From an uncultured Bacilli bacterium (lineage in GTDB: Bacteria; Bacillota_I; Bacilli_A; RF39; UBA660): a stretch of DNA of 64,000 nt. Where the stretch lies: positions 91,810 through 155,809 of the forward strand of contig CAJUMA010000004.1 of assembly GCA_910587065.1 (NCBI GenBank), in the 5' to 3' direction. Shown one piece after another: positions 45,751-55,402 of this stretch; within the stretch, counting starts at the first letter, position 1, and each line of letters starts with the position of its first letter. The notes beneath the pieces are model-generated. The model ran no database searches. It saw nothing but the letters and a program-made list of their open reading frames with translations, and was not told where the DNA came from. A program made the position numbers and the translations under genes.

Positions 45751-45960
45751 ATGAGTGATAAAGATATAGATAAAGAATTAGAAAATCTAAATAAAATTGA
45801 AATCAAAGAAGATGATTTAACAGATGATGCGTTATTTGGCTCTTTTTCTGGTGAAGTTTTAGATGCTGCAAAAGCCTATTTAAATTCAATAAAAAAGAAA
45901 GAAATGCTCTCAACAGACGAATTTCTAAAAATTTCTAGAAGATATAAGAAAACTCATTAA
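45751..45960 (+). CDS. Region-1.2-like N-terminal segment of the giant sigma gene
   Basis: 69 residues. DAAKAYLNSIKKKEMLSTDEFLKISRRYK has the form of sigma-70 region 1.2 (DxxxxYL..I....LLTxEEE..LAKR). It ends at TAA 45958-45960; the same frame then continues [16 protein letters not shown], exactly the sequence expected to follow in an unbroken sigma factor. So the two frames belong to one gene, cut by a single stop. Confidence 0.6.
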   Translation: MSDKDIDKELENLNKIEIKEDDLTDDALFGSFSGEVLDAAKAYLNSIKKKEMLSTDEFLKISRRYKKTH

Positions 45961-45978
45961 AAAAAAGACAGAGATAGA

Positions 45979-48900
45979 ATGGTTGAAGCAAATTTACGTT
46001 TAGTTGTAAAAGCAGTTAAAGACTATTGTAAGGTTAATACTTCTTTAGAATTTTTAGATTTTATTCAAGAGGGTAATATAGGACTAATTACGGCTGTTGA
46101 AAAGTATGATCCAACACTTGGTTATAAATTTTCAACTTATGCAATGTATTGGATACGTCAAGCCATTACAAGGAGTTCTTATGATCGTGGGTCAACTATA
46201 AGAATTCCAGTAGGTATGAAGGAAAGTTTTTATAAGTATTTGCGATTTAAAAGTGCATATCAGAAAAATCATGGTTATTATCCGAGTAAAGAAGAAATAA
46301 TAAATGAGTTGGGTATTGCGAATCAAAAATATGAAACGCTTATTCATATTGAAAATAATTTAGATAAGTTAGCATCATTAAATTCTGTAGTTTCTGATGA
46401 AGGTAATAACACAACATTAGAAGACTTTATCGAAGATAAGAAAGGAGATTCTTACCAAAATTTTTTAAATAATTTGAATGATTTAACGCTTTTATATAAT
46501 TTGAAGAAAAAATTACCTCCAATGTACTATTATGTTTTATATTATCATGTTTTATCAGATGATAGAAAAAGCTTGAAAGAGATTGCAAGTAGTTTAGGTA
46601 TAACACGAGAAGCGGTTAGACAAATTGAAAATAGGGCATTAAAAAAGGCTGAAGCAATTATTAAATTGCCAAGACCAATAAATAATGAGATAAAGAAAAG
46701 TGATATATTACCTGAACCTTTTGAGAAACTAGTTATATTAGTGTATTTGAAAAAGAATCTTAGCTTAGAAGAATACTATGTATTTTATTATTTGTGGTAT
46801 AAGGGGGCAGATGTATTTAGTAAGTTCTCTTTTGAAGTGGCTAAAAAGATATATGATATGTATGAAAATATTCTGTTTAGGTATCATAAACTATTTAATG
46901 ACCATGAAGAGTATTTAAAAGCTCTTAATGAAGCACTTGAAGGTGATAGAAGAACTAAAATATTTGAAAAAGATATTTTGCCTATTCAATATAGCAAAAT
47001 GTATTTAATAATGAAAGATGTTAAAATAGATAACTTAAAGGGAATGCTAGAAAATGAAAACTTACAACTTAATAGTGTTGTTAATTTCTTTGATAATGAT
47101 TTTAAAACAATTCATCCTTCACAAGTTGAAGCATCACTTAAATTACTTAATGTTAATTACTATGGTTATAATTATGAATATAAAACTTTGCCTTTAAACG
47201 TTTTATATAATGTATATTTAGAACATAGGGATGATTTTAGTGATGAAATTTCTATTCTCTTAGAAGCGACTTTATTTAGCCCTATCACAGGAATAAAAAA
47301 AATAAATTGTGATGAAAGGGCAAAACCTAAAATTGATTATTCTATATATCGTTTAGAAAGTTTTTATTATAATCTTGACAATTATTTTAAGTACGAAATT
47401 CCTTTTGATGAATTAATGAAAGTTATAATGAATCCGAAAAATAATTATAATGAAAAGGAAAAAGAATTACTAATACAAAGATATGGTGAGGGATTTACAA
47501 TAAAAGAACTTTCTCAACTACATAATGTCACTTACCAGAAAATGCATGATGACTTAAGGAATCTTTATGATCATGCCATTAACCTTTATTTAAACAGGAG
47601 TAATAAAATAAATATTATTAATGAAGAAAGATATATAAATTATATACTTAATCCTAAGTATTTGATGTCAGAAAACACCAGAGAAGCTTGTAAATTATTC
47701 TTTATTGATCATTTAAGTTATAAAGAAATTGCTTCAAGACTATCTCTTGCAAATTCTTCTAAGGTTTCTAATTTAATAACAGATGCTGTTCGTAAAATGG
47801 ATATGTGGCATTATGGAATAGAAAAAGAATATATATTTTCAAAGGAAAAAATTGAAATTTTACTTAGGAAATTGGATATTTCGGAATTAGATAAAGATAT
47901 AATAAGAAATAGATTTATTAAAGGATATACTTCTTCATATAATGCCGAAATATTTGGAATAGGGCAAAAGTATGTTAATACTATTATTTCTTCTTTTATA
48001 AAACAATACATTGACTTATATAGTAGAATTGAACTAGATTTTGAAGATATAAAGAAAGAAGTATTAGTAAGTTATTCGGAATCTATTTTAGATGCTCAAG
48101 AAAGAGACTTTTTAAGTTATTATTATGGAATTAAAACGCGTAAAAATCCAGAAGGGAAAAAATATAGGACTTCAGAAATAGAAGATTTGATGGACGTTCC
48201 TTATAAAAGTACAGGTTCTTATCTTGCAAATATATTAAAAAAGATAAGAGCACGTAAATGTGGTTTAATTGAACCTGACTTTAGCTTTTATACCAAACAA
48301 GACATAATGCGCTTATTAGAAGATCCTTGCATACCTATAAGTGATTATGAGAAAGATTTACTTCGTGCAATAAAAGGAATTGGATCTTATTATTATACTG
48401 TAGCAGCTCTTGCTTCCAAATACGGTTATCAAGAAGGAAGTATTACAAGAAGAATAAAAAGAGCTTATTTAACTTTAAAAAAATATGAAGAAGGATTAAT
48501 TGAACCAAAAATTGACTATGAAACTGTTGTTGTACCTTTGTTAAAATATTTTCCAACCTTTGATGCTAATATTTTAACAAGTAGATTTAGGGATAAAAAA
48601 ACTTGTCGTTATTTTGAAAAATCGTATAATTTAACACACGAACAAGCTCTTAGTTTAATTGATCGAGTAGAAAAAAGATTAAAATATCTATTAAAATATA
48701 AAGAAGCAAAGAAATTTGATTTTTCTTATGCCAGGGAAGTTATTCAGAACGATGATTTGCCTTTTTATGGAGATAAAGACAAAGCTATTAAGTTATATAA
48801 TAGTACTTTTGGTGATGACGGGTCTATGCCAGTAACTAGACAAGATATAATTTCTTCAAATAATTTAACTTTATCTACTAGAACATCTCAATATGTTAAA

Positions 48901-50172
48901 AGTTTGATGATTTCTGTTTTAAAATATCGAAATGGTATTAGAAAAAACAAGAGTTTTACATATGATGAAATAAAGAATTTTTATGATGAACATAAGAGTG
49001 AATATAGTAAGACTAATCAAGAGAAATTCTTGATAGTTTTAAAAAATTTTGGATCTTCATCACTTCCTTCAAAGGACATTTATTCAGACTTTGTAACTTA
49101 TGAAATGTTAAAGGATAAGAAGGGAAAATTATTCTTTTCTTTAGATACAGATTCTCAAATAATAAAGGAAGTAATAAAAAGAAATCCTTATAAATTAACA
49201 CACCATCAGTTAGAACTATTAAGAAACTATTTTAAGATTAAAAAAAGAGATTTAATGAACGGAAAAGAAAAAAATAAGTTAATAAAAATTTTGTATCCAT
49301 ATGCCGTTGCTTATGAAATAAATTTAAGAAAGCAAGATCAAAAGGAAATAACAGAAGAAAGAAAAGCAGCTAATTTAATTAATGAGTCAGGAATAACCTT
49401 AAATGAAGATCTAGATAATAACATAAAAAATGTAAGACCTTTTTTAGCAAGAAATATAATAAAAAAGGACTCTTACAATTTAGATGAAGAAGAAATATTT
49501 AATCCAACAATAATTTTACCACTTGCCAAAGAAGATAAAAGCAAAGTGCTTGTTTTGACTGATGAATTGGATTATGTTTTTGCCTATGTTTTTAATCATA
49601 TTAGGAATATTGATGTTAAAACAGTTAACTCATTGGTTCCAAAGATGTATGCTTTAAAAGAATATTTACTAACAAATTCTAATCGAGATGATTATATAAG
49701 TTTATTTAGGGGTGTGATGGATGAAAAAACATTAGAAAAATTAAAAGTTTCACCAGAACTAAAAGCCTTCTTTTTAGAATTAATTCGATTTCAAAATCCC
49801 TCAACAATAAATGCTGATACTTTAACTAGTAGTCAATATATGCGAAAGACATTTACACAAAATTCTTATTTTTTTAAAAAAATTGGAGATAGATTAAAAA
49901 GAACTCAAGTAAGTTTTATTGATGATATTAAAGATTATTATCGAGAGATTAATTTAGGAGAATTTAATTTAGAAGATGTTAATTCTTATATTGAAACTTT
50001 AAAGATGTATCAAGATTATTTATTAGATTATGGATCTATAATTAGTTATTTTCCTTTGGATAAAGTTTCTTATATTCCTGAAATATGTGGGTCTTTTCCT
50101 TGTGAAATAATTGATGTGCCTGATTCATTAAAAAAGAAAGAACTTGCGGGAAAATTGGTTAAACTAAGTTAA
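45979..50172 (+). CDS. Giant sigma-70-like protein with repeated region-4-like units
   Basis: 1397 residues. Residues 1-78 are sigma region 2 ([45 protein letters not shown]), 79-150 region 3 ([11 protein letters not shown]), 170-228 region 4 with a full helix-turn-helix ([26 protein letters not shown]). The further ~1170 residues, about five times a normal sigma length, hold repeated units of the same helix pattern: near 492-535 ([18 protein letters not shown]), 565-610 ([12 protein letters not shown]), 632-690, 700-760, 785-840 and 855-907. ATG 45979 has only a weak RBS. Probable alternative sigma or sigma-derived DNA-binding protein; function unknown. Confidence 0.75.
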   Translation: MVEANLRLVVKAVKDYCKVNTSLEFLDFIQEGNIGLITAVEKYDPTLGYKFSTYAMYWIRQAITRSSYDRGSTIRIPVGMKESFYKYLRFKSAYQKNHGYYPSKEEIINELGIANQKYETLIHIENNLDKLASLNSVVSDEGNNTTLEDFIEDKKGDSYQNFLNNLNDLTLLYNLKKKLPPMYYYVLYYHVLSDDRKSLKEIASSLGITREAVRQIENRALKKAEAIIKLPRPINNEIKKSDILPEPFEKLVILVYLKKNLSLEEYYVFYYLWYKGADVFSKFSFEVAKKIYDMYENILFRYHKLFNDHEEYLKALNEALEGDRRTKIFEKDILPIQYSKMYLIMKDVKIDNLKGMLENENLQLNSVVNFFDNDFKTIHPSQVEASLKLLNVNYYGYNYEYKTLPLNVLYNVYLEHRDDFSDEISILLEATLFSPITGIKKINCDERAKPKIDYSIYRLESFYYNLDNYFKYEIPFDELMKVIMNPKNNYNEKEKELLIQRYGEGFTIKELSQLHNVTYQKMHDDLRNLYDHAINLYLNRSNKINIINEERYINYILNPKYLMSENTREACKLFFIDHLSYKEIASRLSLANSSKVSNLITDAVRKMDMWHYGIEKEYIFSKEKIEILLRKLDISELDKDIIRNRFIKGYTSSYNAEIFGIGQKYVNTIISSFIKQYIDLYSRIELDFEDIKKEVLVSYSESILDAQERDFLSYYYGIKTRKNPEGKKYRTSEIEDLMDVPYKSTGSYLANILKKIRARKCGLIEPDFSFYTKQDIMRLLEDPCIPISDYEKDLLRAIKGIGSYYYTVAALASKYGYQEGSITRRIKRAYLTLKKYEEGLIEPKIDYETVVVPLLKYFPTFDANILTSRFRDKKTCRYFEKSYNLTHEQALSLIDRVEKRLKYLLKYKEAKKFDFSYAREVIQNDDLPFYGDKDKAIKLYNSTFGDDGSMPVTRQDIISSNNLTLSTRTSQYVKSLMISVLKYRNGIRKNKSFTYDEIKNFYDEHKSEYSKTNQEKFLIVLKNFGSSSLPSKDIYSDFVTYEMLKDKKGKLFFSLDTDSQIIKEVIKRNPYKLTHHQLELLRNYFKIKKRDLMNGKEKNKLIKILYPYAVAYEINLRKQDQKEITEERKAANLINESGITLNEDLDNNIKNVRPFLARNIIKKDSYNLDEEEIFNPTIILPLAKEDKSKVLVLTDELDYVFAYVFNHIRNIDVKTVNSLVPKMYALKEYLLTNSNRDDYISLFRGVMDEKTLEKLKVSPELKAFFLELIRFQNPSTINADTLTSSQYMRKTFTQNSYFFKKIGDRLKRTQVSFIDDIKDYYREINLGEFNLEDVNSYIETLKMYQDYLLDYGSIISYFPLDKVSYIPEICGSFPCEIIDVPDSLKKKELAGKLVKLS

Positions 50173-50233
50173 AAACTTTACTAATTAAAAAAAATTTGTT
50201 AGAATATACGGAAATTATTTAGGAGTTGCTGTT

Positions 50234-50431
50234 ATGAAGAACATCTATAAAAAAGCAAGAAAGATTAAATATAATAATAGTATATTTCAAATTATTATTA
50301 GAGACGATTACAAAATTGGTTTCTTTAAAATAGTTAATATTGATGAAAAAGAAATACTTACATTACCAACAGCAAAAGAGTTTTTACATCTTAGTAGTGT
50401 TTTAAATGTTAAAAATGGAATAAAATTTTAG
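50234..50431 (+). CDS. Small hypothetical protein
   Basis: 65 residues, basic, RBS AGGAG ten bases before ATG 50234. KIKYNNSIFQIIIRDDYKIGFFKI suggests a small beta domain. It is 13 bases before the acyltransferase gene and shares its transcript. Not recognised. Confidence 0.55.
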   Translation: MKNIYKKARKIKYNNSIFQIIIRDDYKIGFFKIVNIDEKEILTLPTAKEFLHLSSVLNVKNGIKF

Positions 50432-50444
50432 GGGGAGATTAGTG

Positions 50445-51566
50445 ATGTTAACAAAAGAACAAATTGAAAAAGATTTTCAAGATTATAAAGAACAAAAAAA
50501 GGAAATAGTTTTAAATGATTTACCAATAAAAAATCATTTATTTAGAAAAATTACAAGACCAGTACAAAGAAAAGCTCTTTTAGCACAAAGGATTATAAAA
50601 GGTCAAACGGTAGATGTTTATGGGAATAAAGATTATAAAATACCTAAGGGAAGATCAGTTACTTTTGTAGTTTCTCATATAGGTAAGTTTGATTATGAAA
50701 TAGTAAACGAACAGATTAAAGAACAATTTTATGTTATGGCAAGTGATTACCGTAATATGCATGGTAATATGAATGAAACTATGATGGAATGGTTTGGCGT
50801 TTGGTATGTTGATGAACTCTCTAAAGAGGATCGCTTTTATACAGGAGAAGTTAACAAAAAGACACTAAGAGATGGTTATCATACAATGGTTTTATCTGAA
50901 GGAACTTGGAATATTTCAGAAAATGAAATTATATATGATACTCATTTTGGTGCAGTAGATGGAGCGATGTCAACAAACTCGTTAATATTACCGATTTCTA
51001 TTGAACAGTATGACAAACATTTTGTTGTAAATTTTGGAGAATTTTTTGATCCAACAGTTGTTGCTAATGATTTATCGTGTTACTGGGAATCTTATAAAGG
51101 TTATTTAGAACTTGACGATAAAAATCCATTAGAAAGTGAATTAAAACTATTAATTAAATTTGTTACCAATAAAATGATGCGAGATATGCTTGCAAGTTTA
51201 AAATATGAAATTTGGGAAAAAAAGGGAATAGAGTGTAGAAAGGGTATTCCTAAAGATTATTGGAAAAACTTCGTACAGGAACGAGTTAATGAATGGCCAG
51301 GTTATAGTATGCAAGAGCAAATTGACAGTGTGGTTTTAACTAAGGAAAAAGAATTGCATCAATGTGTTTTAAAAGATATGGAAAAATATTATGAAATGGA
51401 TCCTTGGTTTTTTAAAACAACTAATGAGAGGTATGCTAATTATTTAAATGTTAGTGAACATATTGAAGAATATGTAAAAGAATTAGAAAATTATCGTGCA
51501 AACTTAAAAGAGGATAAACCAATTTCAGAGCGTTTAGAAGAATATAAGCAAAGAAAATTGAAATAA
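50445..51566 (+). CDS. PlsC-like acyltransferase
   Basis: 373 residues from ATG 50445 (RBS GGGGGAG). Acyltransferase motifs: VVSHIGKFDYE (HxxxxD), LSEGTWN (in place of FPEGTR) and LILPISIEQY. The C-terminal 140 residues are a charged helical extension. Lysophospholipid or related acyl transfer at the membrane is likely, but no membrane helix is present and the acceptor is unknown. Confidence 0.7.
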   Translation: MLTKEQIEKDFQDYKEQKKEIVLNDLPIKNHLFRKITRPVQRKALLAQRIIKGQTVDVYGNKDYKIPKGRSVTFVVSHIGKFDYEIVNEQIKEQFYVMASDYRNMHGNMNETMMEWFGVWYVDELSKEDRFYTGEVNKKTLRDGYHTMVLSEGTWNISENEIIYDTHFGAVDGAMSTNSLILPISIEQYDKHFVVNFGEFFDPTVVANDLSCYWESYKGYLELDDKNPLESELKLLIKFVTNKMMRDMLASLKYEIWEKKGIECRKGIPKDYWKNFVQERVNEWPGYSMQEQIDSVVLTKEKELHQCVLKDMEKYYEMDPWFFKTTNERYANYLNVSEHIEEYVKELENYRANLKEDKPISERLEEYKQRKLK

Positions 51567-51595
51567 AGAAAGAGTAAAATCTCTTTCTTTTTCTT
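51567..51595 (+). terminator. Rho-independent terminator
   Basis: Stem AAAGAAAGAG/CTCTTTCTTT with T-rich tail. Confidence 0.85.
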
Positions 51596-51642
51596 TTCTT
51601 ATAAAGAAAAACAGCTTATAATTATAATAAGAGGTGAGCAGT

Positions 51643-53481
51643 ATGAGTTTTCTATCTTATCCGATATGTGCTTTAATTATAATTATATTAGTTAATATTG
51701 CTTTTTTTTCTAAAAAAAGTGTAGATACTTTTGAAACGAAAAATTATGGAAAACTTATATTTGTCAATTTAGTTGAGTCAATATTTGCGGTATCAGGGTT
51801 AATATGTATAAAAATATTTGGCGATGGAATAGTGATGCAATTACTTGTAAAAATGGATTATGTACTTTTACTTACTTGGGGGAGTTTATTATTTAGATAC
51901 TTTCTAAGCGTCGCTATTTACCAAGATGAACATATAAAAAAGTTAAATAAGTTAATAGCTATTTTTAATTTTACTATATCTTTAATAATTTTATTCTTGC
52001 CAGTTCAAGTAATTATTGGGGAAAATTCTATTGATAGTTTAGGTCCATCTATGAATGTTTTATTTTTTGCAGTATTTCTATGCTTACTTGGAATTATTAT
52101 TTCTACTTTAAAAATAGTTTTTAGTAAGGATTTTAAAAATAAGAAAAAGAAGTTAATTCCTTTGATTTCTCTTATTTGTTTGATTATAGTTTTGGTTATT
52201 ATTAAAACTTATATTGCAGAGATGATTATTCAAGGTTTTGTGTTATCTTTTGTTTCTTTAATAATGTACTTTACAATTGAAAATCCTGATGTAAAACTTA
52301 TTAGTAGTTTAGAAATTGCTAAAGATACTGCTGAAAAAGCCAATCGAGCTAAATCGGATTTCTTAAGTAGTATGTCGCATGAAATAAGAACACCTTTAAA
52401 CGCGATAGTTGGTTTATCACAAGATATTTTGCTTTACAAGGATAATCTTCCTAGTGAAGTTTTAGAAGATGCTGATGATATAGTTAATGCATCAAATACT
52501 TTACTTGAGATAGTTGGTAACATCTTAGATATTAACAAAATTGAAAGTGATAAGATGGAAATAGTTGAAAGACCTTATAACTTTAGAAAAGAAGTAAATG
52601 ACTTGGTTCGAGTTACAACGACAAGAATAGAGGATAAGCCAATTGATTTTAATTTAAATATGGCAGTAGATATTCCCCATGAATTAATCGGGGATAAAAC
52701 ACACGTTAAAGGTATTATAAATAATTTACTTACGAATGCGATTAAATATACTGACTCTGGACAGATTGATTTAAATATAAAGTGTGTCAATAAAGATGAT
52801 ACCTGTAATCTAATCATTAGTGTAATGGACACTGGTAGGGGGATTAGAGCTGAAGATATTAATAAGTTATTTACAAAGTTTGAGCGACTTGATATTGAAA
52901 AAAATAGCACGACAGAAGGAACGGGACTTGGTCTTGCAATAACAAAAAGGTTAGTTGAGATGATGGGTGGTAAAATTAATGTAACGAGTACATATGGAAA
53001 AGGTTCTTTGTTTGTTGTCCAATTACCTCAAACAATTAGTAGGCAAGAAGAATTGACACCAACAGAAATAATAAATACAAAACTCGTTTTAGAAAAACTT
53101 AAAGGTGAATATTTTGGAAAGAAAATTTTAATAGTTGATGATAATAAGCTTAATATAAAAGTTGCTAAGAAATCTCTTGTTGACTTTGGTTTTATTATTG
53201 ATGAAGCTGTGAATGGGGAAGAAGCAATTAATCTCGTTAAAATGGGTAAAAATTATGATTTAATTTTAATGGATATAATGATGCCTGTAATGAGTGGTAC
53301 AACAGCTCTACAAAAGTTAAAAGAAATTGATGGTTTTAATACGCCAACAATTGCTTTAACAGCTGATGCGGTAGCTGGAGCAGAAGAAAAATATTTGCAT
53401 GATGGTTTTATAGACTATATAGCTAAACCTTTTAATAAAGAACAAATAGAAGAGAAATTACAAAAAGCATTTTCCAAATAA
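51643..53481 (+). CDS. Hybrid sensor histidine kinase/response regulator
   Basis: 612 residues from ATG 51643 (RBS GAGGTGAG). Seven or so membrane helices (residues 1-215), a HisKA domain with H-box SSMSHEIRTPLNAIVG, HATPase with NLLTNAIKY, DTGRGI and GTGLGLAI, and a C-terminal receiver (ILIVDDN, phospho-Asp in LILMDIMMPVMSG, Lys in IAKPF). No separate output regulator is next to it. Signal unknown. Confidence 0.92.
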   Translation: MSFLSYPICALIIIILVNIAFFSKKSVDTFETKNYGKLIFVNLVESIFAVSGLICIKIFGDGIVMQLLVKMDYVLLLTWGSLLFRYFLSVAIYQDEHIKKLNKLIAIFNFTISLIILFLPVQVIIGENSIDSLGPSMNVLFFAVFLCLLGIIISTLKIVFSKDFKNKKKKLIPLISLICLIIVLVIIKTYIAEMIIQGFVLSFVSLIMYFTIENPDVKLISSLEIAKDTAEKANRAKSDFLSSMSHEIRTPLNAIVGLSQDILLYKDNLPSEVLEDADDIVNASNTLLEIVGNILDINKIESDKMEIVERPYNFRKEVNDLVRVTTTRIEDKPIDFNLNMAVDIPHELIGDKTHVKGIINNLLTNAIKYTDSGQIDLNIKCVNKDDTCNLIISVMDTGRGIRAEDINKLFTKFERLDIEKNSTTEGTGLGLAITKRLVEMMGGKINVTSTYGKGSLFVVQLPQTISRQEELTPTEIINTKLVLEKLKGEYFGKKILIVDDNKLNIKVAKKSLVDFGFIIDEAVNGEEAINLVKMGKNYDLILMDIMMPVMSGTTALQKLKEIDGFNTPTIALTADAVAGAEEKYLHDGFIDYIAKPFNKEQIEEKLQKAFSK

Positions 53482-53496
53482 ATGAGGGATAAAAGT

Positions 53497-53994
53497 ATGA
53501 AAAAAAGAAAAGCTTATTTATTGTTAAGTATTATAGTAGTGATTTTGGTTATTGGAGTGTCTTTAGCTTTAATTAATTTATATAGGAAGAAAAAAGAAGA
53601 TAAACCTATTGTTCAACATAATGATTTTATGTATCTTGATACAAATCATGAACAAAGTATAGAAAATAATTACTTGCTATTTAAAAATTATGAAGATTTT
53701 AAGTCTAAAATAGAAAGTGATGTTTTAACAGAAGAGTCTTTTGTAAAGAATAATTATGTTTTAATACGTATTCGTTTTAATGAATGTTCCCAAGCGGAAG
53801 TAAGGCCGACTGAATATACAATGGATGGAAATACTATTAACATTAAAGTTAAGTATAAAGCAAGTTGCGGGGTATGTGCCTTAGCAAATAGCTACTATTT
53901 ATTAGCTATTAATAAAAATATGCAAGATGTTACAGTTAATATTGATCAAGAAGCGATTAACAAAGTTTCTTGTGATAAAAATATTGATTATTAA
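53497..53994 (+). CDS. Membrane-anchored extracellular protein of unknown function
   Basis: About 165 residues from ATG 53497 (GAGGGAT upstream; ATG 53482 is alternative). One N-terminal membrane helix, then an outside domain with CSQAEVRPTEYTM and SCGVCALANSYYLLAI; four cysteines could form disulfides. It starts just after the histidine-kinase gene and may be its accessory (inference). Confidence 0.6.
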   Translation: MKKRKAYLLLSIIVVILVIGVSLALINLYRKKKEDKPIVQHNDFMYLDTNHEQSIENNYLLFKNYEDFKSKIESDVLTEESFVKNNYVLIRIRFNECSQAEVRPTEYTMDGNTINIKVKYKASCGVCALANSYYLLAINKNMQDVTVNIDQEAINKVSCDKNIDY

Positions 53995-54108
53995 CCAAAG
54001 ATTTATTTATATCTAGAAAAAAAGAAGCTATGATTATTGGTTGTCTAAGCTTAAAAATAATAAATACAATTATATTAGATTTTAACAATAGAAGGGATTA
54101 GTTCCTAT

Positions 54109-54252
54109 ATGCCAGTTAAAATCAATCCAAGTCCAGGTAGTATAATAAGAATAATGATGGTTTATAAATCAATAGATGAAAAAATAGAAGTAACACATCT
54201 AACTCCGTTAAAATTAGGTGGGAGAATTGTAAAAAGAAAGTATAACAAATAA
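54109..54252 (+). CDS. Possible small basic protein
   Basis: 47 residues from ATG 54109 (weak upstream GAAGGGA, spacing long). Reads MPVKINPSPGSIIRIMMVYK, then VTHLTPLKLGGRIVKRKYNK. A strong terminator directly follows. No family; the rest of the 53995-54312 gap shows nothing else. Confidence 0.35.
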   Translation: MPVKINPSPGSIIRIMMVYKSIDEKIEVTHLTPLKLGGRIVKRKYNK

Positions 54253-54253
54253 T

Positions 54254-54277
54254 AAAACGACTTTGACAAGTCGTTTT
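54254..54277. terminator. Bidirectional terminator
   Basis: Perfect ten-base-pair stem AAAACGACTT/AAGTCGTTTT with loop TGAC. On the minus strand it would end the tRNA transcript. Confidence 0.88.
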
Positions 54278-54312
54278 AATTATACTCGAGTTGTTCGAGT
54301 TTTCTATCAGTT

Positions 54313-54397
54313 TGGTGCAGGTAACAGGAGTTGAACCTGCACGGATTACTCCACTAGATCCTAAGTCTAGCGCGTCTGCCAATTCCGCCATACCTGC
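54313..54397 (-). tRNA. tRNA-Leu (anticodon TAG)
   Basis: Acceptor GCAGGTA/TACCTGC, long class II variable arm, anticodon loop CTTAGGA between CTAGA/TCTAG, T-loop GTTCAACTC, encoded CCA. Reads CTN leucine codons. Confidence 0.93.
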
Positions 54398-54403
54398 AAA
54401 TAA

Positions 54404-54480
54404 TGGTGGATCTTGTAGGACTCGAACCTACGACCGCCCGGTTATGAGCCGGATGCTCTAACCAACTGAGCTAAAGATCC
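54404..54480 (-). tRNA. tRNA with CAT anticodon (Ile2 or Met)
   Basis: Acceptor GGATCTT/AAGATCC, D-arm GCTCAGTTGGTTAGAGC, anticodon loop CTCATAA in stem CCGG/CCGG, T-arm GTAGGTTCGAGTCCTAC, encoded CCA. The body resembles Bacilli tRNA-Ile that is modified to lysidine at C34 more than elongator Met; TilS status decides. Confidence 0.9.
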
Positions 54481-54582
54481 ATTGCCACTGCTCTATAAAT
54501 ATAACACAAATTTCTGAAGTGTGCAATAACTTTTTCTTTGTTATTACTTAAAATATGATATTATAGAAAACAGGTGGTAATT

Positions 54583-55323
54583 ATGTTAACTAATATGCTT
54601 AGAACAAAAAAATTATTTATCTTTGATATGGATGGAACTTTAATTGAGTCATTGGGAGTATGGGGAAGTGCAGAAGTGGAATTTATCTATCAAGTATCTG
54701 GAATAAAAGTAGATAAAAAAGAAATAGCTGATTTTAGAGATCAATTTTTAGGTAGTTGCATAAGTAGTGATCCTTATTATTCATGGGTGGCTTATTTAAA
54801 AGAATGTTATCATATGCCTGGAGAAGTAGATGATTTGGCTGAGTATCGCAAAAGCATCTGCTTTAAAATACTTGAAGAAACTGTTTCTTTAAAACCATTT
54901 GCAAAAGAATTATTAACTTTACTTAAGGAAAATGGTTATCTAGTTAGTTTAGCATCAGCTGGAGCTTTAGAAAGTTTAAATCGCGTTTTATATAAAATTC
55001 CTGCTACAGAATTTTTAGGAAATGATGTCTTTGATTTAATAATGAGTTCATCAAGTGTCGAGAAACTAAAGCCTGCACCTGATATTCATTTAAAAACACT
55101 TGAATATTTTAATTTAAAAAGAGAAGATGCTGTTATATTTGAAGATTCTTTAGTGGGTTTAATGGCTGCACAAAACGCGGGAATTGATTCTATTATTGTT
55201 AAGGAACCTTTAAATAAAGAATGCAGAAAAGTTAAAGATATGGCAACTTATTATGTCAATTCCTTAGAAGAAGTATATAATTCTCTTTTGGAAATAGTTC
55301 AAAAACGGCCAAAAATACGTTAA
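54583..55323 (+). CDS. HAD-superfamily hydrolase, beta-phosphoglucomutase-like
   Basis: 246 residues from ATG 54583 (RBS AGGTGG). Motif I FIFDMDGTLIES, motif II VSLASAGA, motif III Lys in EKLKPAPDIHLK, motif IV IFEDSLVGLMAA. An alpha-helical cap follows motif I. Phosphatase or sugar-phosphate mutase; substrate unknown. Confidence 0.88.
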   Translation: MLTNMLRTKKLFIFDMDGTLIESLGVWGSAEVEFIYQVSGIKVDKKEIADFRDQFLGSCISSDPYYSWVAYLKECYHMPGEVDDLAEYRKSICFKILEETVSLKPFAKELLTLLKENGYLVSLASAGALESLNRVLYKIPATEFLGNDVFDLIMSSSSVEKLKPAPDIHLKTLEYFNLKREDAVIFEDSLVGLMAAQNAGIDSIIVKEPLNKECRKVKDMATYYVNSLEEVYNSLLEIVQKRPKIR

Positions 55324-55360
55324 GTTTTGGTTTTTTTATGCAAAAATTTGCATTTTTTTT
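55309..55360 (+). terminator. Two adjacent terminator hairpins
   Basis: CCAAAA/TTTTGG (55309-55330) followed by T7, then ATGCAAA/TTTGCAT (55338-55353) followed by T8. Confidence 0.75.
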
Positions 55361-55376
55361 ATAAGTATGGTATTAT
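55348..55376 (+). promoter_or_regulatory. Sigma-A-like promoter of the adhesin operon
   Basis: TTGCAT (55348-55353), 17-base spacer, TATTAT (55371-55376). The -35 box lies in the arm of the preceding terminator. Confidence 0.55.
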
Positions 55377-55402
55377 AGGCAGCAATTCAAGGGGAGAGGA
55401 AG

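Noticed and set aside
54122..54391. Open frame on the minus strand across the tRNA-Leu (starts MAELADALDLGSSG)
   Set aside because: The conspicuous peptide is the well-known artefact of translating a tRNA-Leu gene; the frame covers the tRNA and its terminator.
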